Shown in pieces: positions 1 to 7,656 of a stretch of 64,000 bases of DNA (its first letter is position 1; each line of letters begins with the position of its first letter). The notes below the pieces were generated by a model that made no database searches, was not told the DNA's origin, and worked only from the letters and a program-made list of their open reading frames with translations. The position numbers and the translations under genes were made by a program. The stretch spans positions 248,001-312,000 of the forward strand of contig NZ_JXAL01000016.1 of the NCBI RefSeq assembly GCF_000829465.1, read 5' to 3'. Source of the DNA: Cohnella kolymensis (lineage in GTDB: Bacteria; Bacillota; Bacilli; Paenibacillales; Paenibacillaceae).

Positions 1-840
1 CAACGCGATTACGGCGATCGCTCGGTGCGTAAGCACGCGCGGTTCAAGTACACGATCGACGATCGCGGGATCGAGTGGTTCATTGCTGAACTAAGCCATC
101 GATTAGGCTGGCAGCTAGAGGAAGCACGCCCGTTCCATTTTGATCATAACGGGGATCGCTATGGCTGGGTGAAGGGCATCAACGGGAAATGGCACTTGAC
201 CCTCTTCATCCAGAACGGGCGGGTGAAAGACGAAGACAACCTTCTCCTCATGACGGGCCTGCGGGAGATCGCCAAGATCCATACCGGCGATTTCCGGCTG
301 ACACCGAACCAGAACCTGATCATAGGAAGCGTAAGCAGCGAGAAAAAGAAAAGGATCGAAGAATTGGTCAAGGAATACGGGCTCACCGATGGGGCTCACC
401 ACTCGGCATTGCGGAGAAATTCCATGGCGTGCGTGGCTTTCCCCACCTGCGGATTGGCGATGGCCGAATCGGAGCGCTACCTTCCTTCGCTGCTGGATAA
501 GATCGAGCCTATGCTTGCTGAAGCGGGGCTGCGGGACGAGGAAATCGTGATCCGTATGACCGGCTGTCCGAATGGTTGTGCCCGGCCGATGCTGGCGGAA
601 ATCGCGTTCATCGGTAAAGCGCCCGGCAAATATAACATGTATTTGGGCGGAGGTTTTGCCGGAAACCGGCTGAACAAGCTGTACAAGGAAAATATCGGCG
701 AAGCCGAGATTCTGGAGTCGCTGCAACCGATTATCGATCACTATGCGAAGGAACGGCAGGAAGCCGAGCACTTCGGTGATTTTGTCATCCGCGCGGGCTA
801 CGTAAGAGAAGTTCGTTCGGGTCAGGACTTTCATTCATAA
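1..840 (+). CDS. cysI: Assimilatory sulfite reductase hemoprotein (beta subunit), C-terminal part
   Basis: The reading frame is open at the left edge, so the start lies outside the window; about 279 C-terminal residues are present. The family reduces sulfite to sulfide with six electrons, using siroheme coupled to a [4Fe-4S] cluster, in cytosolic sulfur assimilation. Both cluster/siroheme cysteine motifs are visible: [10 protein letters not shown] (first CysX5Cys pair) and [10 protein letters not shown] (CysX3Cys), followed by the typical KYNMYLGGG segment. The N-terminal edge reads [17 protein letters not shown], typical of CysI rather than nitrite reductase. An intrinsic terminator follows the stop, so this is the last gene of its operon. 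The flavoprotein partner is not in view. Confidence 0.93.
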   Translation, partial: QRDYGDRSVRKHARFKYTIDDRGIEWFIAELSHRLGWQLEEARPFHFDHNGDRYGWVKGINGKWHLTLFIQNGRVKDEDNLLLMTGLREIAKIHTGDFRLTPNQNLIIGSVSSEKKKRIEELVKEYGLTDGAHHSALRRNSMACVAFPTCGLAMAESERYLPSLLDKIEPMLAEAGLRDEEIVIRMTGCPNGCARPMLAEIAFIGKAPGKYNMYLGGGFAGNRLNKLYKENIGEAEILESLQPIIDHYAKERQEAEHFGDFVIRAGYVREVRSGQDFHS

Positions 841-867
841 TGCTGGCAGCAATCACACTCTTGTAAA

Positions 868-895
868 GCCGGATCCCAATGGGATTCGGCTTTTT
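868..895 (+). terminator. Intrinsic terminator after cysI
   Basis: A GCCGGATCCC / GGGATTCGGC stem with an AAT loop is followed by five T. It lies 28 bases after the cysI stop. Confidence 0.8.
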
Positions 896-1034
896 CTCGT
901 TTTCACGAGCGGATGCAGAGTCGTGTATAGCGGGCTGATGCAGCGTTGTGGAAGAAAAAGGCTGATGCGAGCTAGTGAGCTTGCGGTGTGAAAACGGGTA
1001 AGAAAGAGGATGTCTGTATCAGGAGGAATGAAAG

Positions 1035-1559
1035 GTGACCGAAACACAGCGTGCACACTCTGTCTCTGATCCGGAACCGCAATCGGAAGAGCTCCTTATG
1101 CAGGAATTGGAAAAATACCCTAAACATAAAATGAACAAGGATGACGTGTATCGGGTTGCCCGAATGGTAAATGAATACCAGGGAAAAATCAAAGCGCATT
1201 TGCACGAGCAGCAGGAAAAGAAGGCCGGCCGTATGGACCGTTTTGCTGACAGGGTAGCCAATTTTGGCGGCAGCTGGCGGTTTGTCGCCGCACTGACTGT
1301 CATCCTGACCGTATGGCTGATCTGGGACCACGGCCGGCTCTCACTGTTTATGCTCAGCTTCAGCCTCTCTATATTTACTGTCTTTCAAGCGGCGCTCATC
1401 CAGATGAGCCAAAACCGGCAGGCCATGAAGGATAAGCAGGAGCAAATGCTCGATATTGCTATCAATTATACGGCAGAACAGGAAAATTTAGAGATCCAAA
1501 AGCGGCTGACACATATTGATAAGCGGCTGCACGGGTTGGAGAAGAACGGGGATGGCTAA
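1035..1559 (+). CDS. DUF1003 family membrane protein
   Basis: The product is a 174-residue protein with a hydrophilic N-terminus (about residues 1-72), two adjacent transmembrane segments (about 78-95 and 100-121) and a charged, probably coiled C-terminal helix. The RFADRVANFGGSW stretch just before the first membrane segment and the MSQNRQAMKD stretch after the second are hallmarks of DUF1003. The biochemical function of the family is unknown. The GTG start is chosen because AGGAGG at 1021-1026 lies at good spacing. The gene stands alone between two terminators. Confidence 0.8.
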   Translation: MTETQRAHSVSDPEPQSEELLMQELEKYPKHKMNKDDVYRVARMVNEYQGKIKAHLHEQQEKKAGRMDRFADRVANFGGSWRFVAALTVILTVWLIWDHGRLSLFMLSFSLSIFTVFQAALIQMSQNRQAMKDKQEQMLDIAINYTAEQENLEIQKRLTHIDKRLHGLEKNGDG

Positions 1560-1597
1560 AACCGATAACTTAGAATTCAGTTATAGATATCCTTGTT

Positions 1598-1623
1598 GCA
1601 GCCCCTTCAAGGGCTGCTTTTTG
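1598..1623 (+). terminator. Intrinsic terminator after the DUF1003 gene
   Basis: A GCAGCCC / GGGCTGC stem with a six-base loop is followed by a T-rich tract. It isolates the DUF1003 gene from the glyoxylate operon downstream. Confidence 0.8.
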
Positions 1624-1645
1624 TTTTCCCGGGACTAAATCACTA

Positions 1646-1744
1646 ATTGTTATATAACAATAAAATAATTTAAAAAACAGTATTGCAACAGTTTTAGATA
1701 TTGTTATATAATGACATCACATTAATAAATCTGTTATACAACAG
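1646..1744 (+). promoter_or_regulatory. Promoter with three related palindromes upstream of the glyoxylate operon
   Basis: A sigma-A-like promoter is visible: TTGCAA at 1683-1688 and TATAAT at 1707-1712 with an 18-base spacer. Three copies of the dyad TGTTATAYAACA surround it: a perfect 16-base palindrome at 1646-1661, an imperfect copy at 1702-1713 that covers the -10 box, and CTGTTATACAACAG at 1731-1744 just downstream. The centres are 54 and 30 bases apart, close to whole helical turns. The arrangement suggests repression with looping by a regulator that I cannot name. Confidence 0.7.
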
Positions 1745-1756
1745 ATAACCTCGGGG

Positions 1757-1939
1757 GTGAAACGGATGGACTGTCCGATGTGTCACGGTAATGGAGAACT
1801 GGATTGCCATGATTGCGAATCCGTAGAGCAGATGGAGAGAAGCGCCCCTGCAGAATTCCGGTGTGAGCGGTGCAATGACACGCACATCGTATCTTGTTAC
1901 CGCTGTGCGGGAAGCGGATTCCTCGAACAGTATGCGTAG
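1757..1939 (+). CDS. Small Cys-rich zinc-ribbon-like protein
   Basis: This 60-residue protein contains four CxxC pairs (CPMC, CHDC, CERC, CYRC), two of them followed by Gly-rich turns (CHGNG, CAGSG) as in the DnaJ zinc-finger module. It therefore very likely binds one or two zinc ions; no enzymatic domain is present. It starts at GTG 1757 or, equally plausibly, at ATG 1766, after the GGGGG at about 1753-1757. It is the first gene of the operon that continues with isocitrate lyase 52 bases later. Its role is unknown; a small regulator, chaperone-like factor or metal sensor are all possible. Confidence 0.65.
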   Translation: MKRMDCPMCHGNGELDCHDCESVEQMERSAPAEFRCERCNDTHIVSCYRCAGSGFLEQYA

Positions 1940-1991
1940 GCAAGGTCATTAGAAGAAGAGTCGTCAGATCTCAGGGAGAGGAAGATGCCGA

Positions 1992-3269
1992 GTGTTGAAG
2001 GAAGCTATGCTGGAAGAACTGGAAGACAGGTGGCGGCAGCCGCGGTATGTGGGGATTGAGCGTCCGTATCAGGCGCCGGATGTCCTCCGATTGAGAGGAT
2101 CCGTTCTGGTAGAGCAGACGCTGGCACAGAGAGGTGCGGCACGTTTGTGGAAATTGCTCCAAGAGGAAGATTATGTGCACGCACTCGGAGCACTGACGGG
2201 AAACCAAGCCGTGCAGCAAGTGAAAGCGGGATTGAACGCCATCTATTTAAGCGGTTGGCAGGTGGCGGCAGACGCGAATCTGTCCGGCCATATGTATCCC
2301 GACCAAAGCTTATATCCGGCGAACAGCGTTCCCCATGTCGTGAAGAGAATCAATCAAGCGCTGCAGCGGGCCGATCAGATCCAGCACTCGGAGGGCAAGA
2401 GCGATATTGATTTCTACGCACCGATCGTAGCGGATGCCGAAGCGGGATTCGGCGGGCCTCTGAACGTTTTTGAACTGATGAAATCGATGATCGAGGCCGG
2501 CGCGGCGGGTGTTCATTTTGAAGATCAATTGTCGTCGGAAAAGAAGTGCGGACATATGGGAGGCAAGGTACTGCTGCCCACGCAGCAAGCGGTGCGCAAT
2601 CTGATCGCAGCCAGACTGGCAGCTGACGTCATGGGAGTGGACACCGTAATCATCGCGCGAACCGACGCCAATGCCGCAAGACTGATCACGAGCGATGTCG
2701 ACGAGAACGATCGGCCGTTTTTGACGGGGCAGCGTTCTCCGGAAGGTTTTTTCTATGTAAAAGAAGGCCTCGAACAGGCGATATCGCGAGGACTCGCCTA
2801 TGCCCCATATGCTGATCTGGTCTGGTGTGAAACGTCGGAACCGAATCTGGAGGAGGCCAAACGATTTGCCGAAGCCATCCACGCACAATATCCCGGCAAG
2901 CTGTTAGCCTATAACTGTTCACCGTCCTTTAACTGGAAGAAGAAGCTTAGTGAACACGAGATCGCCGGCTTTCAGCAAAGGCTGGGGCAGATGGGTTACA
3001 AATTCCAGTTCGTGACTCTTGCCGGTTTCCACGCATTGAATTACAGCATGTTTACATTGGCCAGCGGCTACAAGCAGCGCGGCATGGCAGCCTACTCCGA
3101 GCTGCAGCAAGCCGAATTCGCAAGCGAAAAATATGGCTATGAGGCTACTCGCCATCAGCGTGAAGTGGGCACCGGTTATTTTGATGAAGTGACGCAAGTG
3201 ATTGCGGGCGGCAGTGCAACCACCACAGCGCTTACCGGTTCTACGGAAGAAGAGCAATTCGCTCAATGA
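1992..3269 (+). CDS. aceA: Isocitrate lyase
   Basis: The enzyme cleaves isocitrate to succinate and glyoxylate, the first step of the glyoxylate shunt, allowing growth on acetate, fatty acids or other C2 sources. The product is 425 residues, the usual bacterial length. The catalytic-loop signature KKCGHMGGK is at about residues 184-192 (base by cysteine), with ADAEAGFGG metal/substrate-loop residues before it and ARTDANAA after it. The GTG start is chosen because GGGAGAGGAAG sits just upstream; an ATG at 1985 is out of frame. The malate synthase gene follows 25 bases later, so both shunt enzymes are co-transcribed, presumably from the promoter at 1683-1712. Confidence 0.96.
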   Translation: MLKEAMLEELEDRWRQPRYVGIERPYQAPDVLRLRGSVLVEQTLAQRGAARLWKLLQEEDYVHALGALTGNQAVQQVKAGLNAIYLSGWQVAADANLSGHMYPDQSLYPANSVPHVVKRINQALQRADQIQHSEGKSDIDFYAPIVADAEAGFGGPLNVFELMKSMIEAGAAGVHFEDQLSSEKKCGHMGGKVLLPTQQAVRNLIAARLAADVMGVDTVIIARTDANAARLITSDVDENDRPFLTGQRSPEGFFYVKEGLEQAISRGLAYAPYADLVWCETSEPNLEEAKRFAEAIHAQYPGKLLAYNCSPSFNWKKKLSEHEIAGFQQRLGQMGYKFQFVTLAGFHALNYSMFTLASGYKQRGMAAYSELQQAEFASEKYGYEATRHQREVGTGYFDEVTQVIAGGSATTTALTGSTEEEQFAQ

Positions 3270-3294
3270 TACATGCCGGAGGAGGGATACGGAA

Positions 3295-4899
3295 ATGAGG
3301 GATATACAGCGGGTCGGGATGATGGAACTGCGGGGAGAAAGGAAGAGACCTGGCCACGAGGAAATCCTTTCTTCTAACGCTCTATCATTCGTCGCAAAGC
3401 TCGAGACGTATTTCGGGCCGCAGCGCAACCGTTTGCTGCAGCGGAGAGAGGAACGACAGCGTGAGATCGACCGGGGACGGCTGCCGGATTTTTTGCCGGA
3501 GACGGCTCACATCCGCAATGGGGACTGGTCGATCGGCGCAATACCGGCCGACCTGCAGGACCGCAGGGTCGAAATCACCGGTCCGGCAGGGGATCGCAAG
3601 ATGGTCATCAATGCGTTGAATTCGGGTGCCAGAGCGTACATGGCGGACTTCGAAGATTCGAATTCCCCGACTTGGTCCAATACGATTGACGGACAAATCA
3701 ATTTAAGGGATGCAATTAACGGCACGATTCGCTTTGAAAATGAACAAGGCAAAATATACACCCTGGGAGAGTCTCCGGCAACCTTAATGGTGCGCCCCCG
3801 CGGATGGCATCTGGACGAAAAGCATTTCCTCGTTGACGGTTCGCCGGTATCCGCAAGCTTGTTCGATTTCGGACTTTTCCTGTTCCATAATGCCAAGGTT
3901 TTACTTGAACAAGGAACCGGCCCTTATTTTTACTTACCGAAGATCGAAAGCCATCTGGAGGCCAGACTCTGGAATGAAGTCTTTGTCTTCGCGCAGCGGG
4001 AGCTCGGAATCCCGGAGGGGACGATCAAAGCAACGGTACTGATCGAAACCATTCTCGCCTCTTTTGAAATGGATGAAATTCTGTACGAACTGCGCGATCA
4101 TATTGCCGGCTTGAATTGCGGCAGATGGGATTACATCTTCAGCTATATCAAGAAACTGCGGAACCGGCCGGACGTCATTTTGCCAGACCGCGGCTTGGTC
4201 ACGATGGAGTCTCCGTTCATGAGGTCGTATTCGCTGCTTGCGATTAAAACTTGTCACAAACGGGGCGCCCTGTGCATCGGCGGCATGGCGGCACAGATTC
4301 CCGTCAAGAATGATCCGGCTGCAAACGAAATAGCGGTCGGCAAGGTCCGCTCCGATAAGCTTCGCGAAGTCAGGGACGGACATGACGGGACCTGGGTCGC
4401 TCATCCCGCTCTTGTGCCGGTCGCGATGGAGGAATTCGATGAATGGATGCCGTCGCCGAATCAGGTTGACCGACAGCTTGATCAAGTTCACATCACAGCT
4501 TCCGATCTGCTTGAAGTTCCTCAAGGTCCTATTACGGAAGCCGGAGTCAGACTGAATGTCAGCGTGGGGCTTCAATATATGGACGCTTGGCTGAGAGGTT
4601 CCGGCGCCGTTCCGATCTATAATCTCATGGAGGATGCGGCCACCGCCGAAATTTCCAGAGCGCAGCTATGGCAATGGATCCGGCACCCCAAAGGCGTCCT
4701 GGAAGACGGCAGACAAATTACGGCCGAATGGTTCGAACTCATTGTGAAGGAAGAGTCGGACACAATGATGCAAGAGCTTGGTCCGGATTCGCTTCGGCAG
4801 CTTAACTTCGTTCTGGCAGCCAAGTTGTTCCGGGAGATGATACTCTCCGAAACCTTTGAGGATTTTTTCACCACACGCGGTTATTGTTATTTAGCCTAA
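3295..4899 (+). CDS. aceB: Malate synthase A
   Basis: The enzyme condenses glyoxylate with acetyl-CoA to malate, the second glyoxylate-shunt step. The product is 534 residues, the typical length of the A isoform. Recognisable blocks are RAYMADFEDSNSPTW, the RPRGWHLDEKH segment with the catalytic Arg, the metal-ligand region KATVLIETI, NCGRWDYIFSYIK, and the C-terminal ISRAQLWQW / GVLEDG region. ATG 3295 is preferred over an in-frame upstream start inside aceA because GGAGGAGGGA lies 6-15 bases before it. It is cytosolic and coupled to aceA upstream, with a small CxxC protein gene 23 bases downstream. Confidence 0.96.
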   Translation: MRDIQRVGMMELRGERKRPGHEEILSSNALSFVAKLETYFGPQRNRLLQRREERQREIDRGRLPDFLPETAHIRNGDWSIGAIPADLQDRRVEITGPAGDRKMVINALNSGARAYMADFEDSNSPTWSNTIDGQINLRDAINGTIRFENEQGKIYTLGESPATLMVRPRGWHLDEKHFLVDGSPVSASLFDFGLFLFHNAKVLLEQGTGPYFYLPKIESHLEARLWNEVFVFAQRELGIPEGTIKATVLIETILASFEMDEILYELRDHIAGLNCGRWDYIFSYIKKLRNRPDVILPDRGLVTMESPFMRSYSLLAIKTCHKRGALCIGGMAAQIPVKNDPAANEIAVGKVRSDKLREVRDGHDGTWVAHPALVPVAMEEFDEWMPSPNQVDRQLDQVHITASDLLEVPQGPITEAGVRLNVSVGLQYMDAWLRGSGAVPIYNLMEDAATAEISRAQLWQWIRHPKGVLEDGRQITAEWFELIVKEESDTMMQELGPDSLRQLNFVLAAKLFREMILSETFEDFFTTRGYCYLA

Positions 4900-4922
4900 A
4901 GTCCATAAGAGGAGGAAAAATA

Positions 4923-5111
4923 ATGATCAACAACACTGGAAACACGACGGGTACGACGGCGGAGAAAGCCTGCTGCTTTGCATGCGGGGAGACGATGGAC
5001 AACGAACAGCCGAGCGGCTCCTCGATCCTTTGCAGCAGCTGCGGCGATACCGCCGATCTGCCGATGTCGGCTTATTTTTTAAACCAGTATTATTACCGTT
5101 TTGCAGATTGA
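4923..5111 (+). CDS. Small Cys-rich protein at the end of the glyoxylate operon
   Basis: This 62-residue protein carries a CCFACG and a CSSCG pair separated by about 20 residues, a zinc-ribbon arrangement, and an aromatic C-terminus (FLNQYYYRF). A very strong GAGGAGG site precedes the ATG. It sits 23 bases after aceB and is probably co-transcribed. The protein is unrelated in sequence to the CxxC protein that opens the operon. I do not recognise the family; zinc binding is inferred from cysteine spacing only. Confidence 0.65.
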   Translation: MINNTGNTTGTTAEKACCFACGETMDNEQPSGSSILCSSCGDTADLPMSAYFLNQYYYRFAD

Positions 5112-5277
5112 ATTCGGTTCAGTTCAAAAGGGGCTTTCCCAAAAGGTCTAATATGACTTGATGGGCAGTCCCTTTTTGTGTCTGGAAAAACAAAAAGCCC
5201 CGCGTGGTCAGTAAAGTCGATAAGCGGTTGAAGGCAAAAAGTGAACACGCATTACTTCAAAAATTTAACAAATTGCA
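5112..5277. other. Intergenic region between glyoxylate operon and sugar cassette
   Basis: No gene is supported here. An AAAAGGGGCT segment near 5137 can pair with AGTCCCTTTTT near 5170 across a loop of roughly 37 bases and ends in a T run, so it may act as a weak terminator for the glyoxylate operon. Confidence 0.35.
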
Positions 5278-5327
5278 TTGTAATGAAAGCGCTTTTAAAT
5301 TATAATTATTGGTAATGAACGTTCATT
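5278..5327 (+). promoter_or_regulatory. Promoter of the lacI-type gene with cre-like site and palindromic operator
   Basis: TTGTAA at 5278-5283 and TATAAT at 5301-5306 are separated by exactly 17 bases. The spacer itself is TGAAAGCGCTTTTAAAT, which matches the CcpA cre consensus TGWAARCGYTWNCW at all positions but one. A perfect 14-base palindrome AATGAACGTTCATT at 5314-5327 covers the likely transcription start and overlaps the region just before the ribosome site. Carbon catabolite control plus autorepression is inferred. Confidence 0.7.
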
Positions 5328-5338
5328 GAGGAGTATAC

Positions 5339-6406
5339 ATGACACCTACAATTAAAGATGTAGCGGCAGCTGCCGGTGTTTCAATCGGCACCGTATCGAA
5401 AGTGATCAACAAGTCCGGCTTTGTAAGTGAAAGAATAAGAGAGCGTGTTCTTCTTGCAATCTCTCTTCTAAATTATAAACCCAACGCCATAGCCAGAAGT
5501 TTAAAGCAGTCGAAAACAAAACTAATTGGAATCCTTGTTGATGATATTTCAAACTTATATACGATGAAGATCATCAAAGCTGTGGAAAATTTCGCCTATG
5601 AAATGGAGTATAACCTTATCTCCTGCTCACACAACAATCAAGCTGAACAAGAGAAGAAAGCGCTTCAGTGGTTATTGGAAAAAAGAGTTGACGGTATCAT
5701 TATCATGCCTATCGGGAGTGATTTGGATGATTTAAATGTGCCTAACATAATGCCTTTAGTCTTCGTCGAGACCAAGGATAAGAATGAGCGCTTTGACAGT
5801 GTAATACATGAAAATATGCATACTTCCGCCGGCCTAGTAGAGCATCTATATTCACATGGTCATCGAAAATTTCTATTTATTCATGGCTCACTGCGCCATT
5901 CAGCCGAGAAAGAAAAATTAGTCGGGATCCGACAGGCAATCAGCAATCTTAAACTCGATATTGATGAGCAGAACTTTTTGGACGCAGGAACGACTTTAGA
6001 CTCCATCGCGGCTTCTGTTAGAAACTACTTGAAACATGAAGGATTGCCACAAGGGATATATGCTACGAATCACTTAGCCTTAGCTGGAACGATTAGAGCT
6101 CTGTGGGATATGGATATTCGCGTTCCAGATGATATTGCGATTGTTGGTTTCGGAGACATCGATACCTACGGCATTTTGAAACCAAGTGTTACGGTAGCAA
6201 AACAAGATCCTTACGAGGTTGGAAAGATCGCATATGAGACATTGTTCGAGAGAATCGAAATGGATAAACCGATTAGTGAACCAAAAGAGTTTGTAATAAG
6301 TCCTAAAATTATTCTCGGTGCATCTTGCGGCTGTCATCCCATTGTTAATCATCGAGTCCCAGAGGTCTTATCTCACCTTATAAATGAAACGTTTCATTCT
6401 GAGTGA
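5339..6406 (+). CDS. LacI family transcriptional regulator
   Basis: This 355-residue regulator has the LacI helix-turn-helix at residues 4-25 (IKDVAAAAGVSIGTVSKVIN), the hinge region, and a periplasmic-binding-protein-like effector domain from about residue 60 (KLIGILVDDISNLYTM). GAGGAG precedes the ATG. It is transcribed toward the adjacent sugar ABC transporter and kinase genes and is very likely their local repressor, with the transported sugar or its phosphate as inducer. The last codons contain a perfect 16-base palindrome (AATGAAACGTTTCATT, 6383-6398) that resembles the palindrome at its own promoter. Confidence 0.9.
   Translation: MTPTIKDVAAAAGVSIGTVSKVINKSGFVSERIRERVLLAISLLNYKPNAIARSLKQSKTKLIGILVDDISNLYTMKIIKAVENFAYEMEYNLISCSHNNQAEQEKKALQWLLEKRVDGIIIMPIGSDLDDLNVPNIMPLVFVETKDKNERFDSVIHENMHTSAGLVEHLYSHGHRKFLFIHGSLRHSAEKEKLVGIRQAISNLKLDIDEQNFLDAGTTLDSIAASVRNYLKHEGLPQGIYATNHLALAGTIRALWDMDIRVPDDIAIVGFGDIDTYGILKPSVTVAKQDPYEVGKIAYETLFERIEMDKPISEPKEFVISPKIILGASCGCHPIVNHRVPEVLSHLINETFHSE
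6383..6398. promoter_or_regulatory. Palindromic operator candidate inside the 3' end of the lacI-type gene
   Basis: AATGAAACGTTTCATT is a perfect palindrome with a central CG, typical of LacI-family operators. It shares the AATGAA / TTCATT arms with the palindrome at 5314-5327. It lies upstream of the ABC transporter genes and could repress a promoter for them; binding by the neighbouring LacI protein is inferred. Confidence 0.5.
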
Positions 6407-6515
6407 AAAAATCAACCGAATTGGAGGTGATGTAGGAATATAAAAAGGCTTAAAGGTTGCAGAGTTGTGTTATTAAGCCATGGTACATATCAAAGTTTAT
6501 GGAGGGATAAATTCA

Positions 6516-7584
6516 ATGAAAAAGATCATTAGTTTACTGATGGCATTAACAATTATCGTTGTTCTGGCCGCTTGTGGATCCAACTCAGACACAAAAGATA
6601 ATGCTTCCGGTAGCTCTGCGTCTAACACTGCCTCTAAAGATGCCAATACGGCAAATAATTCTGCAGCCGGGAATGAGAAATTAAAGATTGGAATGTCAAA
6701 CTCCATTTTGAGTATAGATTTTTTTTGTTGCTCTTAAGCAGGGCGTAGAGCAAGGAGCAGCCAAAAACGGTTATGAGCTTATCAACACCAACGCAAACGG
6801 AGATGCAGCCAAACAAGTCGCAGACATCGAAGATATGATTCAAAAAGGCGTCGACGCTATTATTGTTAACCCGCAGGACATTGATGCTATTGTCCCTGCC
6901 ATTGAGAAAGCAAATCAGGCAAAAATACCAGTGATTGCGTTGGATCGCGGGGCTTCCGCTGGTGAGTTACTGTCATTTCTTGAGACAGATAACGTTGAAA
7001 TGGGACGGAGAGCTGCGGACTATATTGCAGAGGAACTGAAAAAAGAATACGGAGACTACAAAGGTAACGTGGTGGAACTGCAAGGTCTGCTAGGTACATC
7101 TGCTGCACGTGATAGGGGTAAGGGATTTAACGAGCAAATGGAGCAAAAGTATCCTAATATCAAAATCGTTGCGCGCCAAGCCGCGGATTTCAACCAAGAA
7201 AAGGCACTCAATGTCATGACTAATATTCTTCAAGCCAATTCTGAGATCGATGCCGTTTTTGGCCATAATGATGACAATACAGTGGGCGCTGCTAATGCTG
7301 TAGACCAAGCAGGAAGGTTTAAGGCGATTGGGGACAAAGATCACATTGTTATTATTGGAATCGACGGCACGCGAGGTGCTGTGCAGGCCATTAAAGATGG
7401 AAGAATCGATGCAACAATTTCCCAAGTACCGATCGAGATGGGTGAATTAGCGGTTGAATATGCGAAGCAAGCACTAGTTGATAAAAAGACAGTAGAGAAC
7501 CATACTTTTACCCGCAATTTCCTTGTAACTAAAGAAAACGTGGACAAAGAGAAGCTTTGGGCTACTGAACTAAAAGGTAACTAA
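6516..7584 (+). pseudogene. Sugar ABC transporter substrate-binding lipoprotein, frameshifted
   Basis: The protein starts with a lipoprotein signal peptide (MKKIISLLMALTI...VLAAC) and continues as a ribose/galactose-type Peripla_BP_4 sugar-binding protein. The reading frame breaks at about 6719-6726. There the run of eight T gives DFFCC-stop, while removing one T restores SIDFFVALKQGVEQG and an uninterrupted protein of about 355 residues to 7584. Everything after the break is well conserved (e.g. GVDAIIVNPQDIDAI, NDDNTVGAANAV, IGIDGTRGAVQAI). The start follows GGAGGG. It is the first gene of the ABC operon. The single-base insertion may be a sequencing error in the homopolymer, transcriptional slippage may rescue it, or the gene may be genuinely broken. 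Confidence 0.85.
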
Positions 7585-7593
7585 TCAGTCGCC

Positions 7594-7642
7594 ATTTTGG
7601 TCTGGAAGGGTATTCGTGAAATTCACCCTTCCAGACTCAAAA
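7594..7642 (+). repeat. Long intercistronic hairpin between binding-protein and ATPase genes
   Basis: GTCTGGAAGGGT at 7600-7611 pairs perfectly with ACCCTTCCAGAC at 7625-7636, and ATTTTG / CAAAAT extends the stem across one bulged T. No T run follows, so it is not a simple terminator. In binding-protein operons such hairpins usually protect the upstream mRNA and let the binding protein be made in excess. Confidence 0.75.
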
Positions 7643-7656
7643 TAAGGGGGATCGCA

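Noticed and set aside
6425..6433. Full anti-SD match GGAGGTGAT followed by ATG TAG upstream of the sugar-binding protein gene
   Set aside because: It gives a one-codon ORF only; most likely decoration of the leader or a relic. No coding potential or conserved leader peptide can be supported.
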